Assembly (NCBI GenBank): GCA_016801885.1
Contig: CM028901.1
Coordinates: 9,543,283-9,607,282, forward strand
Length of the DNA: 64,000 nucleotides
Direction: 5' to 3'
Source: Toxotes chatareus
Taxonomy: Eukaryota > Chordata > Actinopteri > Toxotidae
Shown here: positions 26,836 to 39,600 of the stretch, piece after piece
Layout: the number at the start of each line of letters is the position of its first letter
Numbering within the stretch: the stretch's first letter is position 1
The notes under the pieces: model-generated
What the model was told of the DNA's origin: nothing
The model's input: the letters and a program-made list of their open reading frames with translations, nothing else
Database searches by the model: none
Translations under genes and position numbers: made by a program

Positions 26836-26924
26836 CAAAGTAAAGTAAAGTAAAGATGAAGCAAAATGGAGCATGAGAGAAAGGAAGCATCAGAAAGACA
26901 GAGAGAGAGAGAGAGAGAGAGAGA
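26836..26924. repeat. (TAAAG)n and (GA)n simple repeats
   Basis: Four TAAAG units near 26836-26855 and about 12 GA units at 26901-26924, separated by purine-rich sequence. Confidence 0.9.
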
Positions 26925-28140
26925 AGGTACATTGTGCTGTGGAGGGGTCAGGTCGTCCCGGTCAGAGCAGAGAGAGAAGCGCAGCTCAGATCTGCTCAGA
27001 GGCTGACAGCTCTCTGACAGGGATTAGAGGACTGCCTGTAAATAATAGGGGTTCAGACCTGGGGCACCTCGCTCCTTGACAAAGTGCTCGTTTCTCATCT
27101 CTTCTCTCTCTCTCTTTCTGTGTTGCCTGTGGCGCCTGATTCTCACAGAGTTTAGGTTATTTTCAGTGATATTTTCATTAGCAGAGCAGTAGCGTGTGTT
27201 GGGGTGAGAATTCCAGCATAACTGAAATAAAAGACATTTTCCATATGGCTGAACAGCAGCGCAAAGTGAAATTCTTTTGGCCCTCGTCTGCGTCATCTGA
27301 AAGGAAACATTTAAAATTTCCAGGAAAATGAAAAGAAAGCAAAGTAGCAGACTCTGAGATAGATGACATCATTGATTTAACCTGAACATCTGGGGGCCAG
27401 ACGCAGTCCCAACCTTAAAATAGATGCTGTAGATAGAAGGCAGGCGACCTGTACGGTATATTTCAACTCCTTTGAAAAAGCAAACGATTGTATCAACACT
27501 TTTTGTACAATTCAGATTCTTTTTTGTTTTCTTGGAGCAGTTTCATCTGAGTCATCCGAGGTGGATGCGGTGAGGCTTTATAGTCTGTGAAGATGAGCTG
27601 AGATGGGATGAGATGCTGTTAAATGAAACACCAGTAGCTCTTTAGGGGCCTGACTGGACAGTAATAATCCCAAGTCAACAATACTCATAAATTGTGCATA
27701 GAAAGAGAAAAATAGAAAAAGTAGGACTTAAATTGCAGTTCAACTCAATAAATTCTGTATAATTCAGTAAATTAATGTGAAGAAGTAGCATGTTTGGCTC
27801 TGATATTAAAGAGCTGCATGTTAAATCATGGAAGTGAGAACAATCAAGCCCACTACGACAATGTGATCTAAACTACAGTGTATAAGCTGTGCAGATGTTA
27901 ATCCTGCGTACACATTCAATGACAAGTTGACATATTTCATATTTGATTTTGAGATTACTGAAGCTTCACATTAACATTGGTTTCATTTTTGAATATACTT
28001 TTGCGCATGATGAAGACTGTGAATTTTGCCCTCCATCATTCAGGCCTACACTTCTGAAAGTGTCTTCCAATGGCCAGCATGGAGAGGAAACACGATCACA
28101 GTGCTTGTGGGTTTGCTGAGCACCGTTTAAAGACGAACCT

Positions 28141-28501
28141 GTCCTTTAATCTGCAGGGGGAACGGGATCTCTCTCGCTGCTCGGCCGTGAGTGTCTTTTG
28201 GGTTTCCAGACACGCCCTAACCACCGGGGCTGCCAGTTCTCTGAGGAGGAGGAGGATCGGGTGAAAGTGGAGCGGAGGGAGCGAAGAAACCGTCCCCTGT
28301 CAGAAGTATGCGGGGCTCGTCCTTTCAGACCTTACGTCAGCCCGGACTCTTTAACAGGCTGTCAGCCCAGGACGCAGACAGAGGCGCGCGGAGATGACAG
28401 CGACGGGAAGAGGATGTAGCACACCTGCGGAGAGCGGTGCGTCGTGCGTTTAAGAACGGGACTAATTCTGGATTCAATGCATTTGCGGTTCTCCACCAGT
28501 G
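28141..28501 (+). promoter_or_regulatory. ccn4: GC-rich 5' region of ccn4
   Basis: This 360-base stretch just before the ccn4 start codon is clearly richer in G+C and CpG than its surroundings. It probably contains the transcription start and 5' UTR. I saw no TATA box in a convincing place and no certain TCF/LEF sites, although ccn4 is a Wnt target in mammals. The exact start cannot be read from sequence. Confidence 0.5.
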
Positions 28502-31500
28502 ATGAGTTGGCTCCTGTTGTGGATTCTAACAGCAGCCGGGATTCAACAGGTGGGATGGAGGGTACATTGCTCAAATCATTTTTTTTAAATGTGCAAGCTG
28601 GATGCATTTGATTCACTTTAATACAGCATGATAGTGGTCGGATAAATTAGTATAATTATTATTATAGTAGTTTTGGGGACTTCGTAAACTTCTCTTAGAT
28701 CTTGACATGCGTTTCTGGCTCTCAGCGCTTAGTTTATAGTAACTTGGTTGGCTGCTCCTGCAGGGACTTGTGCTCAGAGTTTAATTACGAGTTCTTATCA
28801 GAACTTGTTTTCTTTAGCTGGTTTTCCTCTCTTTGCAGCCTAATAGATATCATCCTACTGATAGCACATCTTTCCACATATTGTATGATTTCAATTCTAT
28901 TGTAGATTTGTCCCCCGTCCCAAAAAAATATAAGACAGTGCTGACTGTGCCAAGACTTGTGGCAGAGTAAGCTTGACTGACCTGAAGCTCCTTATCCCCC
29001 CTAAATCTCTCTGAAATCTCTGCCATTATTGTCCTCAGTCATCCCAGAGATTAAACTAATAGTGTGAGATGGTAGCAGTTGCCACCCTGCAGCAACACTT
29101 TTTAAACTTATATTTTAGTGCCATCTCGTGGTTATATAGGAAACAGTTTTTTTTAATGTTGATGTTTCTGATTTTTTTTTTTTTTTTTTTAATCTTGAAC
29201 GAGTCCAATCAGTACAACTGTTCAGCTTTTGGAAATTGGGTGCTTGGATTGAAGGAGAAATAGTGATGTGGTGTCAATATTTGGTTTCAATATTTTAGAT
29301 CATTCTATGATTTATTTAAAAAGAAATTGCAGTTGTTTGTTTTTCTCAGATTTTATAGGTCGTTTTAAATCCATTTAGCAACTATTGCTATAGTAACTGT
29401 GATAACTGTGAAATTCTGATTGATTATTTGTCCAAAATGATAAAATGTCTATTATCAAAATCAAGTCATTTGTGTTTAGTTTTTGTATATTTTAAAAAGT
29501 GTAAGTTCATGTTGCTTCTCTTCAGTGTTGCAAACTTTTGGAGGGGAATTAAAAACAACAATGCCTGAGTGACAGTTTCTTCACTGGCCCCTGGCATTAT
29601 TTTGGAGAAGGTTTTCTTTTTCAAATGTTTTCCTCTTCCCTGAGGAACGGTTTGTCCATGCCTGTGCACATGCTTCCAGAGGTCACCCTATGTGGCCAGA
29701 GGCTGACAGGAAGAAAAGATCAAACCAACAGGGAGAGAAGGGTCATCAGTCCTTGTCACCTCTCTCAAGAGAGAAAACAACACTTCTTATTAGCTGTCCA
29801 TCACCAAAATCCGACAGCTATTCAAGGTCACCCGCTGGAAAAGATTGAAAGAGATGATGATTTTGAAGACTTACGTGTCATGCACCTAAGCTTAAACCTA
29901 TGAAATCTGAATATTCTGAGATCACTACATCAATTCTGTGTCTTTCTCTGCCTATTGTCTTTCTCAAGATTTCTTAAATATCTTTTCCTGTAGTTAATTT
30001 AGTGCTTCGTTACTCTGCCCTTTCTTGACAATGATTAAATAGTTTTTAAATAAAATCATGCAAAATTTAGTCAGCAAAGATGAATGATTTCAGGATGATG
30101 ACTGCATTAGAGCTACCCAGTAATTTCATAATTAACTTACGAAACACCCACCTCTCTCTGCTCTCCTTGTTAATGTAATGGACAATTTTTGGGCTGTTTG
30201 TTTTTTGTTTTTGTTTTTTTCGCTGTAAATTGGCCTGATAGCTGCAGGCTAAATTAACTCTTCTGATGAATGACTCAGTGGCAGGGATGTGATTCAAACT
30301 CATTTATCTGCATTAGCTTTCACCACCATACGCAGCGGTTATTAATGTGAGCCTGATTCCATTGAGGTGCTGAGAACAAGATCAGGGAAATGACATAGGG
30401 TACACCATGGATAAGATGATTAAGTGTGTTTTCTCACAACTAATTGCAGATTAAGTGCACATGCACGTGTCTGTATGTATACATGTTTGTGTGTCTTTCA
30501 TGGATCAGAAGCTTATTACTGACGTACTATTCTAAACATATGGATCATGTTATGATTTATGAATATACACACAAAACTGGACTTCGAGTCAAATGTTTCA
30601 CTCCCTGTCGAGACCCGGTCACACTGTGGTAATTGTGATGGACATGGTAGCTGCTACAGCTTCAGTATATTACTGCATTTGAACATTATCATTCACCCGA
30701 GCATTCATGGCAAATGTAATGCAAGCAAATCTCAGTTTCTCACTCTCTGAACTGAATGATAACCTGGAAACAATCTTGTGGCATTTTCTCATGCACGCCA
30801 TGTTCTCAAAACAAGTAGAATTGAATTCCAACTCTAAAAAGTGTATTATTGTCAGAAAAAAAAACATTCAACATCAAAAAGACAATTTTCCTTTTCAGAG
30901 ACTTGTGCAACCAGAGTCCAAAACTAACCTCCAGGTGCTGAGCTGTTGATGTGCCTCGTGTGGCCTTTTTCAGTGAGAACATCTGCTTTTAAGAGCTGCA
31001 GAGCTCTTTACTGTGTGATCCTGGGGTTACAAAGCCGCTTGTAAGAGTCAAAACACACTGAGGGGGAGAGCTCGATTATCTTTCTTTGGCAGGACTTTGT
31101 TACTGTTGTAGATTTTAAATATGAAGATGGAACACTTCCAAAGTGTCGAGTACATACAAGACTTTGTCACTGATTTAATAAGATTATCTCTGCTTGATGT
31201 TTAATTCATTTTTACAGACTTATTTAATTTATTGCACAGCATGACCACACATTAGCAGGCTGCCATGTATTTCACCCGTGTAGGCAGTGAAGCAGAGGTG
31301 TACAAATTGAGACCTTTCGAAACAGTGACTTACTGAGACAGGATTACCAAAGAGGGCTGGATATGAAAGAATTCAGGATTAAGGAAATTAAAAATACTGC
31401 CTCACCACAGGGGGTCAAATACCTTTCATGTAATAAAAGATGGCATTTTGCACAAACACGGAGAAAGAAAAAACAGAGTAGCTAAGTCTTTGTGTGACCA

Positions 31501-34500
31501 AGGCTTGTAAGGTATATTCAGTATAATGGTTCATTCATTATGGTACATTAATTATATAATGAGATTGAAATTAGACTGTGAAAGAACACACTATATTTTG
31601 GTAAAATGGATACACATCATGGCTAAATTGCATTTATTTTTAAGAAAGTTGTTTTGAAGCCTGTCTGTTAGGCTCAATTTGTCCTTTTTCCTCTCTCCAG
31701 GCCTACTCCCAGAATTCCACTGCCATGCCACCTGCCACAGCCGTCACATCCCCCACTGGGGACCTGTACAACCGGACACAGTACTGCAAGTGGCCCTGCG
31801 AGTGTCCTGAGGTCACCCCTACCTGTCCACTGGGTGTGAGTCTCCTCATGGACGGCTGTGACTGCTGCAAGGCCTGCGCCCGGCAGGTGGGCGAGGTGTG
31901 CAACGAGGCAGACACATGCGACTACCACAAGGGACTGTACTGTGACTACAGCTCGGACAAGCCTAGGTACGAAAAAGGAGTGTGTGCATGTAAGTGTCAC
32001 TCACCAAAACCAACAAAACAAACAAGTGTTCTTGCACAGCAGGAAAATCACCAGAGTTTATTTTCTAAAGTGATGTGTGTGAGGTTCACTGGATTTGAGT
32101 AGAGCAGGTGTTTGCTACTGCATCAACACTGGTTGTCATGGTAACAACACAGGTCTTACTTGGTAGAATATTAATGCATATTAATGTTGTCCAGTGGGTG
32201 CAACACACACAAGCCATTCTTTCACCTTCTCTGATTTCTTTTTGTTCAGTAGAGCATAGGTTTATGTACAGAGCTTTGTTTGCATCAGCTGCTGAATCTA
32301 CATCACTTTGAATACAGTGACAAAAGTTATTTTGGGTTATACACTGCAATATAATCACTTGCAAAAACTAAGGGAACATTTGTGGTTCAAAGCTGTAATA
32401 ATGTGATTGTTTTATGCATATTTTATGTTATCGCTTTTTTATTTCTCACATGGTCTTTGTCGTTTCTTGTGGATGCAGTCGAGTTGCTGTTATTATCACA
32501 GACATTTGTGCTTTCTTTCCTTTCTTTAACTTTTTTGAGGTTTGAATCAGTGTTGTGTGTTATCAGCCAGCCAACAAAAAGTAGAAATCTGTTATTTATC
32601 CCAAAATACTATGGATTTTTATTTCTATGAATATTTTAATTTGTAACTATTTACATTATAAATGCCAAGACACTGATACAGCTTCCAAGAGTTTGCACTT
32701 TGCCTGTATGTCTCTATAACATGTTATGTTTGTCGTTCCTCTCTGTGATGCCAGATATGGTGGGAACGGGCTGTGAGCATGATGGTGTGATCTACCGTAA
32801 TGGGCAGAGCTTCAAACCCAGCTGTAAATACCAGTGTGTGTGTGTGAATGGTGCCATCGGCTGTGTGGCACTGTGCACAGAGTCCCAGCCTCCCCGGGTG
32901 TGGTGCCAAACCCCACGCCGGGTCAAAGTCCGGGGACAATGCTGTGAGCAGTGGATCTGTGATGAGCCCAAGAGAGGGCGCAAGACGGCCCCACGCCATG
33001 CAGTCGAGGGTATGACGCCTTGGATATATTTACTGGGGAGGAGTACTATTTACTTTTACTTGGTGAAGTTTGGCATGATCTTGCAAACCCTCCTTGAATT
33101 TTTCACCGTTCCCAATAGCAGTGCCAAATCCCCTAATTTCCTTCCAGCTCACTGAAATGCAACACAGTTCACGGGTGAGTTGAGGTTGTAGAGAACACAA
33201 AATCTAGGTAATTCAAGGGAATAAACTAGGGAATTATTTTTTGAAAAAAAAATCACTGGGCTTTTAGGGACTCTTCATTACCCTGAAACACTGGCATTGC
33301 TTTACAAGAATAGTTATGTAAGCTGATTATCAGGTTAAGGTTTTAAATAACTAGATGGGGTTCTGTGGACAATGTCATGTGTACAGTTGAATGTGTTGTA
33401 CATGTAAAAAAAAAAAAAAAGGTTGTAAAAAGCCAGGGAAGGCAGAAGTATAAAAGCCTTTTCTGTGAATGCTCATTGAAATTTGGATAATTCTGTGATA
33501 ATTATATAATTAACAACAGAATAATCAGAAGTGGATGTGATCGGACTAGGGAAGTAAAATAGCAGCAGCTGTGTTTGAAGTTGGCAGTGAAGTCTGGAGC
33601 TGTCTGAGTACAGTTTGTAGTCCAGGAGGATCATGAGGTTTGGGTGTGTGTATGTGCAGGGACAGACCAATCCTTTCCTGTGGAAGCCCTCACACTGTTT
33701 TTGGGTATTGTCCAGTTTCCAGTCCTTTAGTGCAACAGCGCTGTGAGCCAGGGAGGGAAGAATGTGAACGAAGATCTCTTTGTGGTGCATAAGGAAACAA
33801 ATTAGATCCAGACTACAAGGAAAACACAATTTAGATTAAAAACAAATACAGGCGATGTAGTGCTTCTATGGTTCTCCTGGTAAAACTTTACAATTGTAGG
33901 AACAGCTGGTCATGAAAAAAATAACAAAAAGGGGAACCAAGGCAGTCCAAAAAGTTTATCAAAACCCTATAATCTTAAATACCATGGACTTCTCTTTATC
34001 ATTTAAAATCATCGTGAGAAAATTAAGCAATCAGAAAATGAATCTGCAACATTTTTTTTCTTTTTCTTTTTGTCTTAATAAAAGTGTTATTCCCTGAATT
34101 TCTGGTTTCAGCTTCTGCCACACAAGTATTTGCATCTTTTTAATATTATTGTGTCTTCAGTATCTTTGGGATTTTACCTCTCTTCTGTTTCTGCATTAAT
34201 TTAGCTTTCCCAGCTGAGACCAGGAGCTGGCACAAGAACTGCATTACCCAGACTACCTCGTGGAGCCCCTGCTCAAAGACCTGTGGCCGCGGTCTGTCCA
34301 TGAGGATCTCTAACGCCAATGAGCAATGTGAGCTGGTCAAAGAGTCACGTCTCTGCAACCTGCGGCCCTGTGAGGTCGACATCACCAAACACATCAAGGT
34401 AGTAGTTCTGTCTAATATCTAATAGAGCAGTCAAAGAATGATTGTACGGGGAAAGCTGATTTAACCTCTCTTCCGCCCTCAGCCAGGAAAAAAATGTCTC

Positions 34501-34782
34501 AACATCTACAGGGAAGATCAGCCCTCAAACATCACCATCTCTGGCTGCACCAGCAAGAAGCAGTACAGGCCCAAATACTGCGGCGTCTGCACTGACGAGC
34601 GCTGCTGCATCCCCTACAAGTCCAAGACCATCGACGTGGAGTTTGAGTGTCCCAACGGGTCAGGATTCACCTGGAAGATGATGTGGATCCAGGCCTGTTT
34701 CTGCAACCTCAGCTGCAAAAACCCCAACGACATCTTCGCCGAGCTGGAGAGTTACTATGGTTACCCTGAAGTCGTTAACTAA
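28502..34782 (+). CDS. ccn4: CCN family member 4 (WISP1), secreted matricellular protein
   Basis: Five coding exons: 28502-28549, 31701-31989, 32755-33009, 34205-34398, 34483-34782. Phases match at every junction and give 361 aa (human 367). Exon 1 encodes a hydrophobic signal peptide (MSWLLLWILTAAGIQQ). Each further exon encodes one CCN module: IGFBP-like (about residues 45-112, CKWPCECP and GCDCCKACA), VWC (about 118-185, ending CCEQWIC), TSP1 (about 207-252, WSPCSKTCG), and the C-terminal cystine knot (about 265-340, YCGVCTDERCC). Possible N-glycosylation sites include NRT at 40-42 and NLS near the C-terminus. CCN4 is secreted, binds integrins and proteoglycans, and acts in bone, fibrosis and Wnt responses (family knowledge). 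Intron 1 is about 3.15 kb; the others are short. The knot ends NPNDIFAELESYYGYPEV, close to human. Which teleost duplicate this is cannot be told. Confidence 0.97.
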
Positions 34783-35233
34783 AGAGGTGACACGTCAGAC
34801 ATGCTCTCTGCCTGAGGAAGCATCTGACTTATTTCTGACTTCTTTTTCTTATGCAATGTTTTGTATTTGTAATGTGTATGATTATGTACAAGGGATTTTC
34901 TTATGGTCTTTTTTCCTATTGGAAAAATCTGTATATATGAAATATATATGTGTCTCCAGAATGGATTCATAAAGCATGATGTGCTTTTAAGAATATTTGA
35001 AGAAGTGCTTTGCAAATGAAAATATTCAGCCATTGAGTGTGTGAAATATTGAAGGCTTAATTTATTTATGCAGCTTTTGGCATAAAATAACATATGTGAT
35101 GTTCTTGAGCTGCTTTCAAGAACAGTCAAACATGGTCTTTAAACTCACAAACCAACTTAGGTAATGAGGCTGATGTGCCGAAGACAAAGCTTTACTTTTG
35201 AAGATTGTTTTTTGTTCACAAATGACATCTTCA

Positions 35234-35239
35234 AATAAA
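35234..35239 (+). terminator. ccn4: ccn4 polyadenylation signal
   Basis: AATAAA 452 bases after the stop codon. The 3' UTR before it contains ATTTA elements near 35060. A second AATAAA is at 35293-35298 and, if used, would push the ccn4 end into the ndrg1 3' UTR. Confidence 0.6.
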
Positions 35240-35274
35240 AAAAGAAACAATTGTGACAGATCTGTTACAAGGTT

Positions 35275-35280
35275 TTTATT
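35275..35280 (-). terminator. ndrg1: ndrg1 polyadenylation signal
   Basis: The plus strand reads TTTATT, so the ndrg1 strand reads AATAAA about 1.33 kb after the stop codon, a 3' UTR length similar to mammalian NDRG1. Cleavage 10-30 bases further would fall at about 35245-35265, where ccn4 also ends. Confidence 0.6.
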
Positions 35281-36487
35281 GTAATTTTTTTTAATAAATA
35301 CAAACTGTTATGTCATTTTAATGCTTTTCTACAGCATTAGACGGTTGTGCATCGCATCTTTACAAAGCTGTGTATGTGTTCTACAAAGCAAAATGTTGCT
35401 GTAGTGCAAGTAAAATACGGGAGTAGAAGGTGTCAGGTAAGTTCTATGGCTATCCTCATATTAACATGTGGACCTATGACGTCACTCACCCAAAAATCCA
35501 CAACCACATAGGAGCATCACATCTACAAAGTGAACAATTCCATGGCACATCTTTGTTCCATTGTGCTTGATTGCATAGAAATCATCATTTAAAAAAAAGA
35601 GGAAAAAAAACATTTTTTTTGTCTGAGGCCATGATCGATTAATAAAGCATAAGATGTAAAAGCTATTGAATTTGTGTTTCAGAGTGTGTTTTGATCAATA
35701 GCAAAGCTTACGGTCCCATTGGAATGTACTGAAAATGATCATTTCCTGAAAAGATTCATGAGATGTGTGACTTCTAGAAAATTGTTAAAACAACAGATGA
35801 TGTTTTGAAAAAAAAAAAACAAACAAAAAAACCCTCAAGGATAATGAACACTGGCAAGATGGAATGATATAATGCTGTATATACATGATATACTTGAAGT
35901 CTGTCCCTTAATTTTCAAAGTTACATTTGAAATTCGTGAAACTTTTTATCGAAGTGCCTCCCCATTGTCTCTCCACATCTACAAATCTGCTCCTACGTAC
36001 AAACGACAACACTTCAGACATGGAAAATAAAAGAATAAATGATCAAGACAATTAAAGTGAGAACAGAAAATAGTCATTTACAGTCAGGTATATTTGAGAA
36101 AGCTGTGTCAATATGGTAAAAATGGATAAAAACAGGATGAAGGAATGCAGAAATGTAAATTAAAACAATTTTTTATACGTATGAGAGATTATGAGCGATA
36201 CATGTACAAGCTGGTGTACTGGTAGCCACAGCTTTCTCTGACATTCTCTGCTTCGGTGTTCCCAGATGCTGCGTTGCCCCAAACTACACTCTCGCCTCAC
36301 CAAGGAGCTGACCTGAGTCCCTCACAATGACGAAACAGGCAAACAGTTGACCCTTGACCTCCTACTCAGAAGACAACATATTTTCAAATTGGGGCACCTC
36401 AGCTGCACTGAATACTCTGCAGGTGAGTGTCCATTGTGCGTTTTTGCAAATCCTGGTATGCTATCTTAGTGTCCCACTCTACATCGA

Positions 36488-36513
36488 TGTGTGTGTGTGT
36501 GTGTGTGTGTGTG
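36488..36513. repeat. (TG)n microsatellite in ndrg1 3' UTR
   Basis: Thirteen TG units, about 100 bases after the ndrg1 stop codon; in the mRNA this would be a CA tract. Confidence 0.9.
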
Positions 36514-36609
36514 CGTAGGAATGTGTGTGTCTGTGTGTAAGTTAGGGGCAGCGCAGCACGAACCGAAGGGACCTTGAGAGCCTTGGGTGTCCATTTAGTA
36601 GTGGTTCAC

Positions 36610-39600
36610 TTAACAGGACACTTCGGTGGACTTGGGTACGGCTTGGTCCACGTTGCTGTTGGTCGTGCCGTCCATGGAGCCCTCTGTGTGGGAGCGGCCG
36701 CGCTGGTTCTCGGTCGTGTGGCTGCGGCTGCGGCTGCCCTCGTTGGTGTGCGAGCGGGAGCGGTTTCCCTCGCTGGTGTGAGAGCGGGAGCGGTTGCCGT
36801 CAAAGGAGGTGACGCTGGAGCCGGAGGCGGTGCGGGAGCGGACCAGACGGGTCATGCTGGCAGATGGCACTGAGGAGAGGAGGAGGATTTGGTAAATGCA
36901 CTGTTTTGAATGAAACTTGTTCTATGACAGTGGTGGAGAGAAACTATGTTCATGAAGGAAATACTGTAGTTTTTATGCCACTACATTAATCTGACAGGTA
37001 TAGTTTCTAGTTAATTTGCAGACAAATATTTTAAAAGCCTAAAATAAGCATATGAAATAAAATGCACTGTTGTACAGGAAATCAAAACGCTCAAAAGTAT
37101 GTAAAATAGTATGTAAAATAGTTAACATCAGTTCCACTTCAACAAAGTACGTTAGACACATTCTGTTTACATATTAATGCATTAGTAAATAATTATGAAA
37201 TGGTATAATATATAACTATGTAACTCGGATGAGGCCATTTAACGTGAATGGCGGATACTTTTACTTTATACTTTTATAAAATTTTACTGACAATAACGGT
37301 TGTCGAAATTAAACTTAATTTACTTAAGTACAGTTTTGGATGCAAGTCTTTTACTCCAGTGCTATTGGAGTGAATCTGAATCCTTCTACCACTACTGTTC
37401 CAAGCACACTCTGTTGTACAGTAAACATCTGCAGCTGACCTTCGACTGAGTTCAAGTTGCACCGTAGTGAGTACATGAGTCATTTATTAGCCAACACCAA
37501 GCAGTGAAGAGGAGAAAGCTAACTTCATCTCACCACAAGGTGGCAGAAAACTCATCTTTTACAGGATCAATTCAGCAAGTTACATTTGTTTTTCTTTTTT
37601 TAATTGTCTGTAGGCAGTGGCACAATTGTACAATTTTAGCCTCAACATAAATACTGCGCGTCTTGAGTACTTACTGTATCCCATGCCCTGAATGAAGTAC
37701 TTGAACGCTTCTGTCAGTTTTCCAGGCTGCAGAGAAGGAGAACAGAAGGGGGAAGATAATCAGTCCTCTTGTCATTAATTATCACACTTACTTACATAAC
37801 ATTGACGGACCCAATATCTCATCCAACAGCTTACTGCTCAGGGTCTGAGATATGACAGCTGCTATGAGGAGGTGCTGTGTAGGGTGGAGGATTAGAACCT
37901 GACAAATGTGGTTCACGTCTGCTACTTGCTAATGCTCTTAGGGTACAACCTTCTTATGCCATCCACCCCTCCACCTGACCCTCTGCGCTGATTATCTAGC
38001 TCTATCCAGCCTGTTCTACAACATTAATGGAGTCTTGCAACGCTGTTTCTGTCCGACAAACACAGATATACACACCTGGTCAACCTGGGGCATGCCACCG
38101 CAGTCAGCCATCTGGAGAGAGGAGGGGAAAACACAAAAGAGTCCATTAGCATTTGCCATGTTGGTGCTTGTGCATTCAAACAGCAGTGGATACACACCAT
38201 TACCCCCCCCCCCCATTACACTCAGCATGTCCCATTTGAACATGCTGAACACCTTGCCCCTGCTACCTCCAATCAGAGTTCCTCTAGACCCTGAACAATT
38301 AACCCCAATAAATGGTACCCATTTTAGCTTGTACAGCCATTTGGTTTCAGTTGTTGGACCATAAAAAGCTGCCATAGGCCAATACAAGTAGGTCAGTTGC
38401 AGCCGATTGCATTCAGCTGTCCTATCTCTGGTTAATATGTCACCAGGTAAATGCTGAGCCACTGGAATCTTATCAGCCAATGCGTTTCCATCAAGGCTAT
38501 TATAATCTGAATGAGGATATGGGACAGAAGGTGGAGGGGGAGGTGAAACAGGGCAGAGCGAGAAACAGGCTCCTTTACCTTAAGCAGGGTAGTCTTTGTT
38601 GGGTCCAGCTTGGTGTTGCATTCGACCTGGGAATACACATAAAATAAATATATTAAGTAACTTCTAAATTGCACATTATAAAAAATGCCAGAGATGAAAT
38701 AAGGAGTGCAACCTTATTTGAATTTAAAAAGACATTTTATGCACTGGCTGTGGCTCATAAAAGTTAACGAAGTAGTAATAATCTGGGGGATTTGTGGCAC
38801 CGCTCAGAGTTAAAAGCAGTAACAGTGAAAAGTAACTTCAATGGATTAAAACTACTCTGCGTCGCTTGATTTTTATTCCCAACTTTGTTCTCGCCTAAGT
38901 CATGTTAAACTGCTGCCCCTAAGCGTAAAATCTTGCATATTTCGTGGGCTTAAAGAGGTGACTGAAGTGAACGGAAAACATGTCCAGTGCAAGTTAGCTG
39001 GGTTATAGTGGTGGGAAGTCTAATCATTAGATTGCACACAGCCATTCATTGTTGTTAATGGCTGTGTGAACGTTAGCGATTGTGCCTCAACTCACCACAG
39101 CCTCCACAGCTGGAGAGCTGTCGCCAACCACCAGCAGCGAGGGGCACCTGGACAAGTGAAAACACATAACAATTGCATATCAAATATTATAAATTATATT
39201 TCATTTAAATACAATATGTAACAAGTGATGTTTTCTTGTTGCTTGATAGCAACTTACTTGAGGGTTCTGACATTGCTTCCAGGGACCGGCCTCTCAACTT
39301 CCAGATCCCTCCGACTGTGGAGACAAACATAAGAAAATGCTGAACAAATTCCAATTTTTGTAAATGCTAAGATTCTACAGTCTGTTGCAGCATAGGTTGT
39401 GCTTTGTTTAGTATGTTTCTTGGCCTTGAATTCCTCACTGTACAGTATTATTACCTGCAAAAGCAACAGGTAGACTGACTTTGATGTGTTTACCTTTCGT
39501 AGGACTTGACAAAGAGATGCAGGTTAAACTGATTCATGTCGTTTATGATGTGGTGACGGTATGTTGCGATCAGGTCCTGGTTGTGGTGGATCTCCTCCTG

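Larger units (their letters stand above)
12866..28140. other. Large intergenic interval between sla and ccn4
   Basis: About 15 kb with no reading frame I can assign. It contains microsatellites, short perfect inverted repeats, a ZNF143-type site and eroded dispersed repeats, each listed separately. In human this interval, and the interval on the other side of SLA, contain thyroglobulin exons; I looked for the cholinesterase-like C-terminal motifs of TG and did not find them. Confidence 0.55.

Noticed and set aside
36574..36873. Alanine/glycine/valine-rich plus-strand frame
   Set aside because: It is the antisense of the ndrg1 last exon; the decapeptide repeats and higher GC keep the opposite frame open.
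38016..38480. 154-codon minus-strand frame containing MADCGGMPQVDQ
   Set aside because: Only 36 bases of it are a real ndrg1 exon; the remainder is read-through of the flanking introns.
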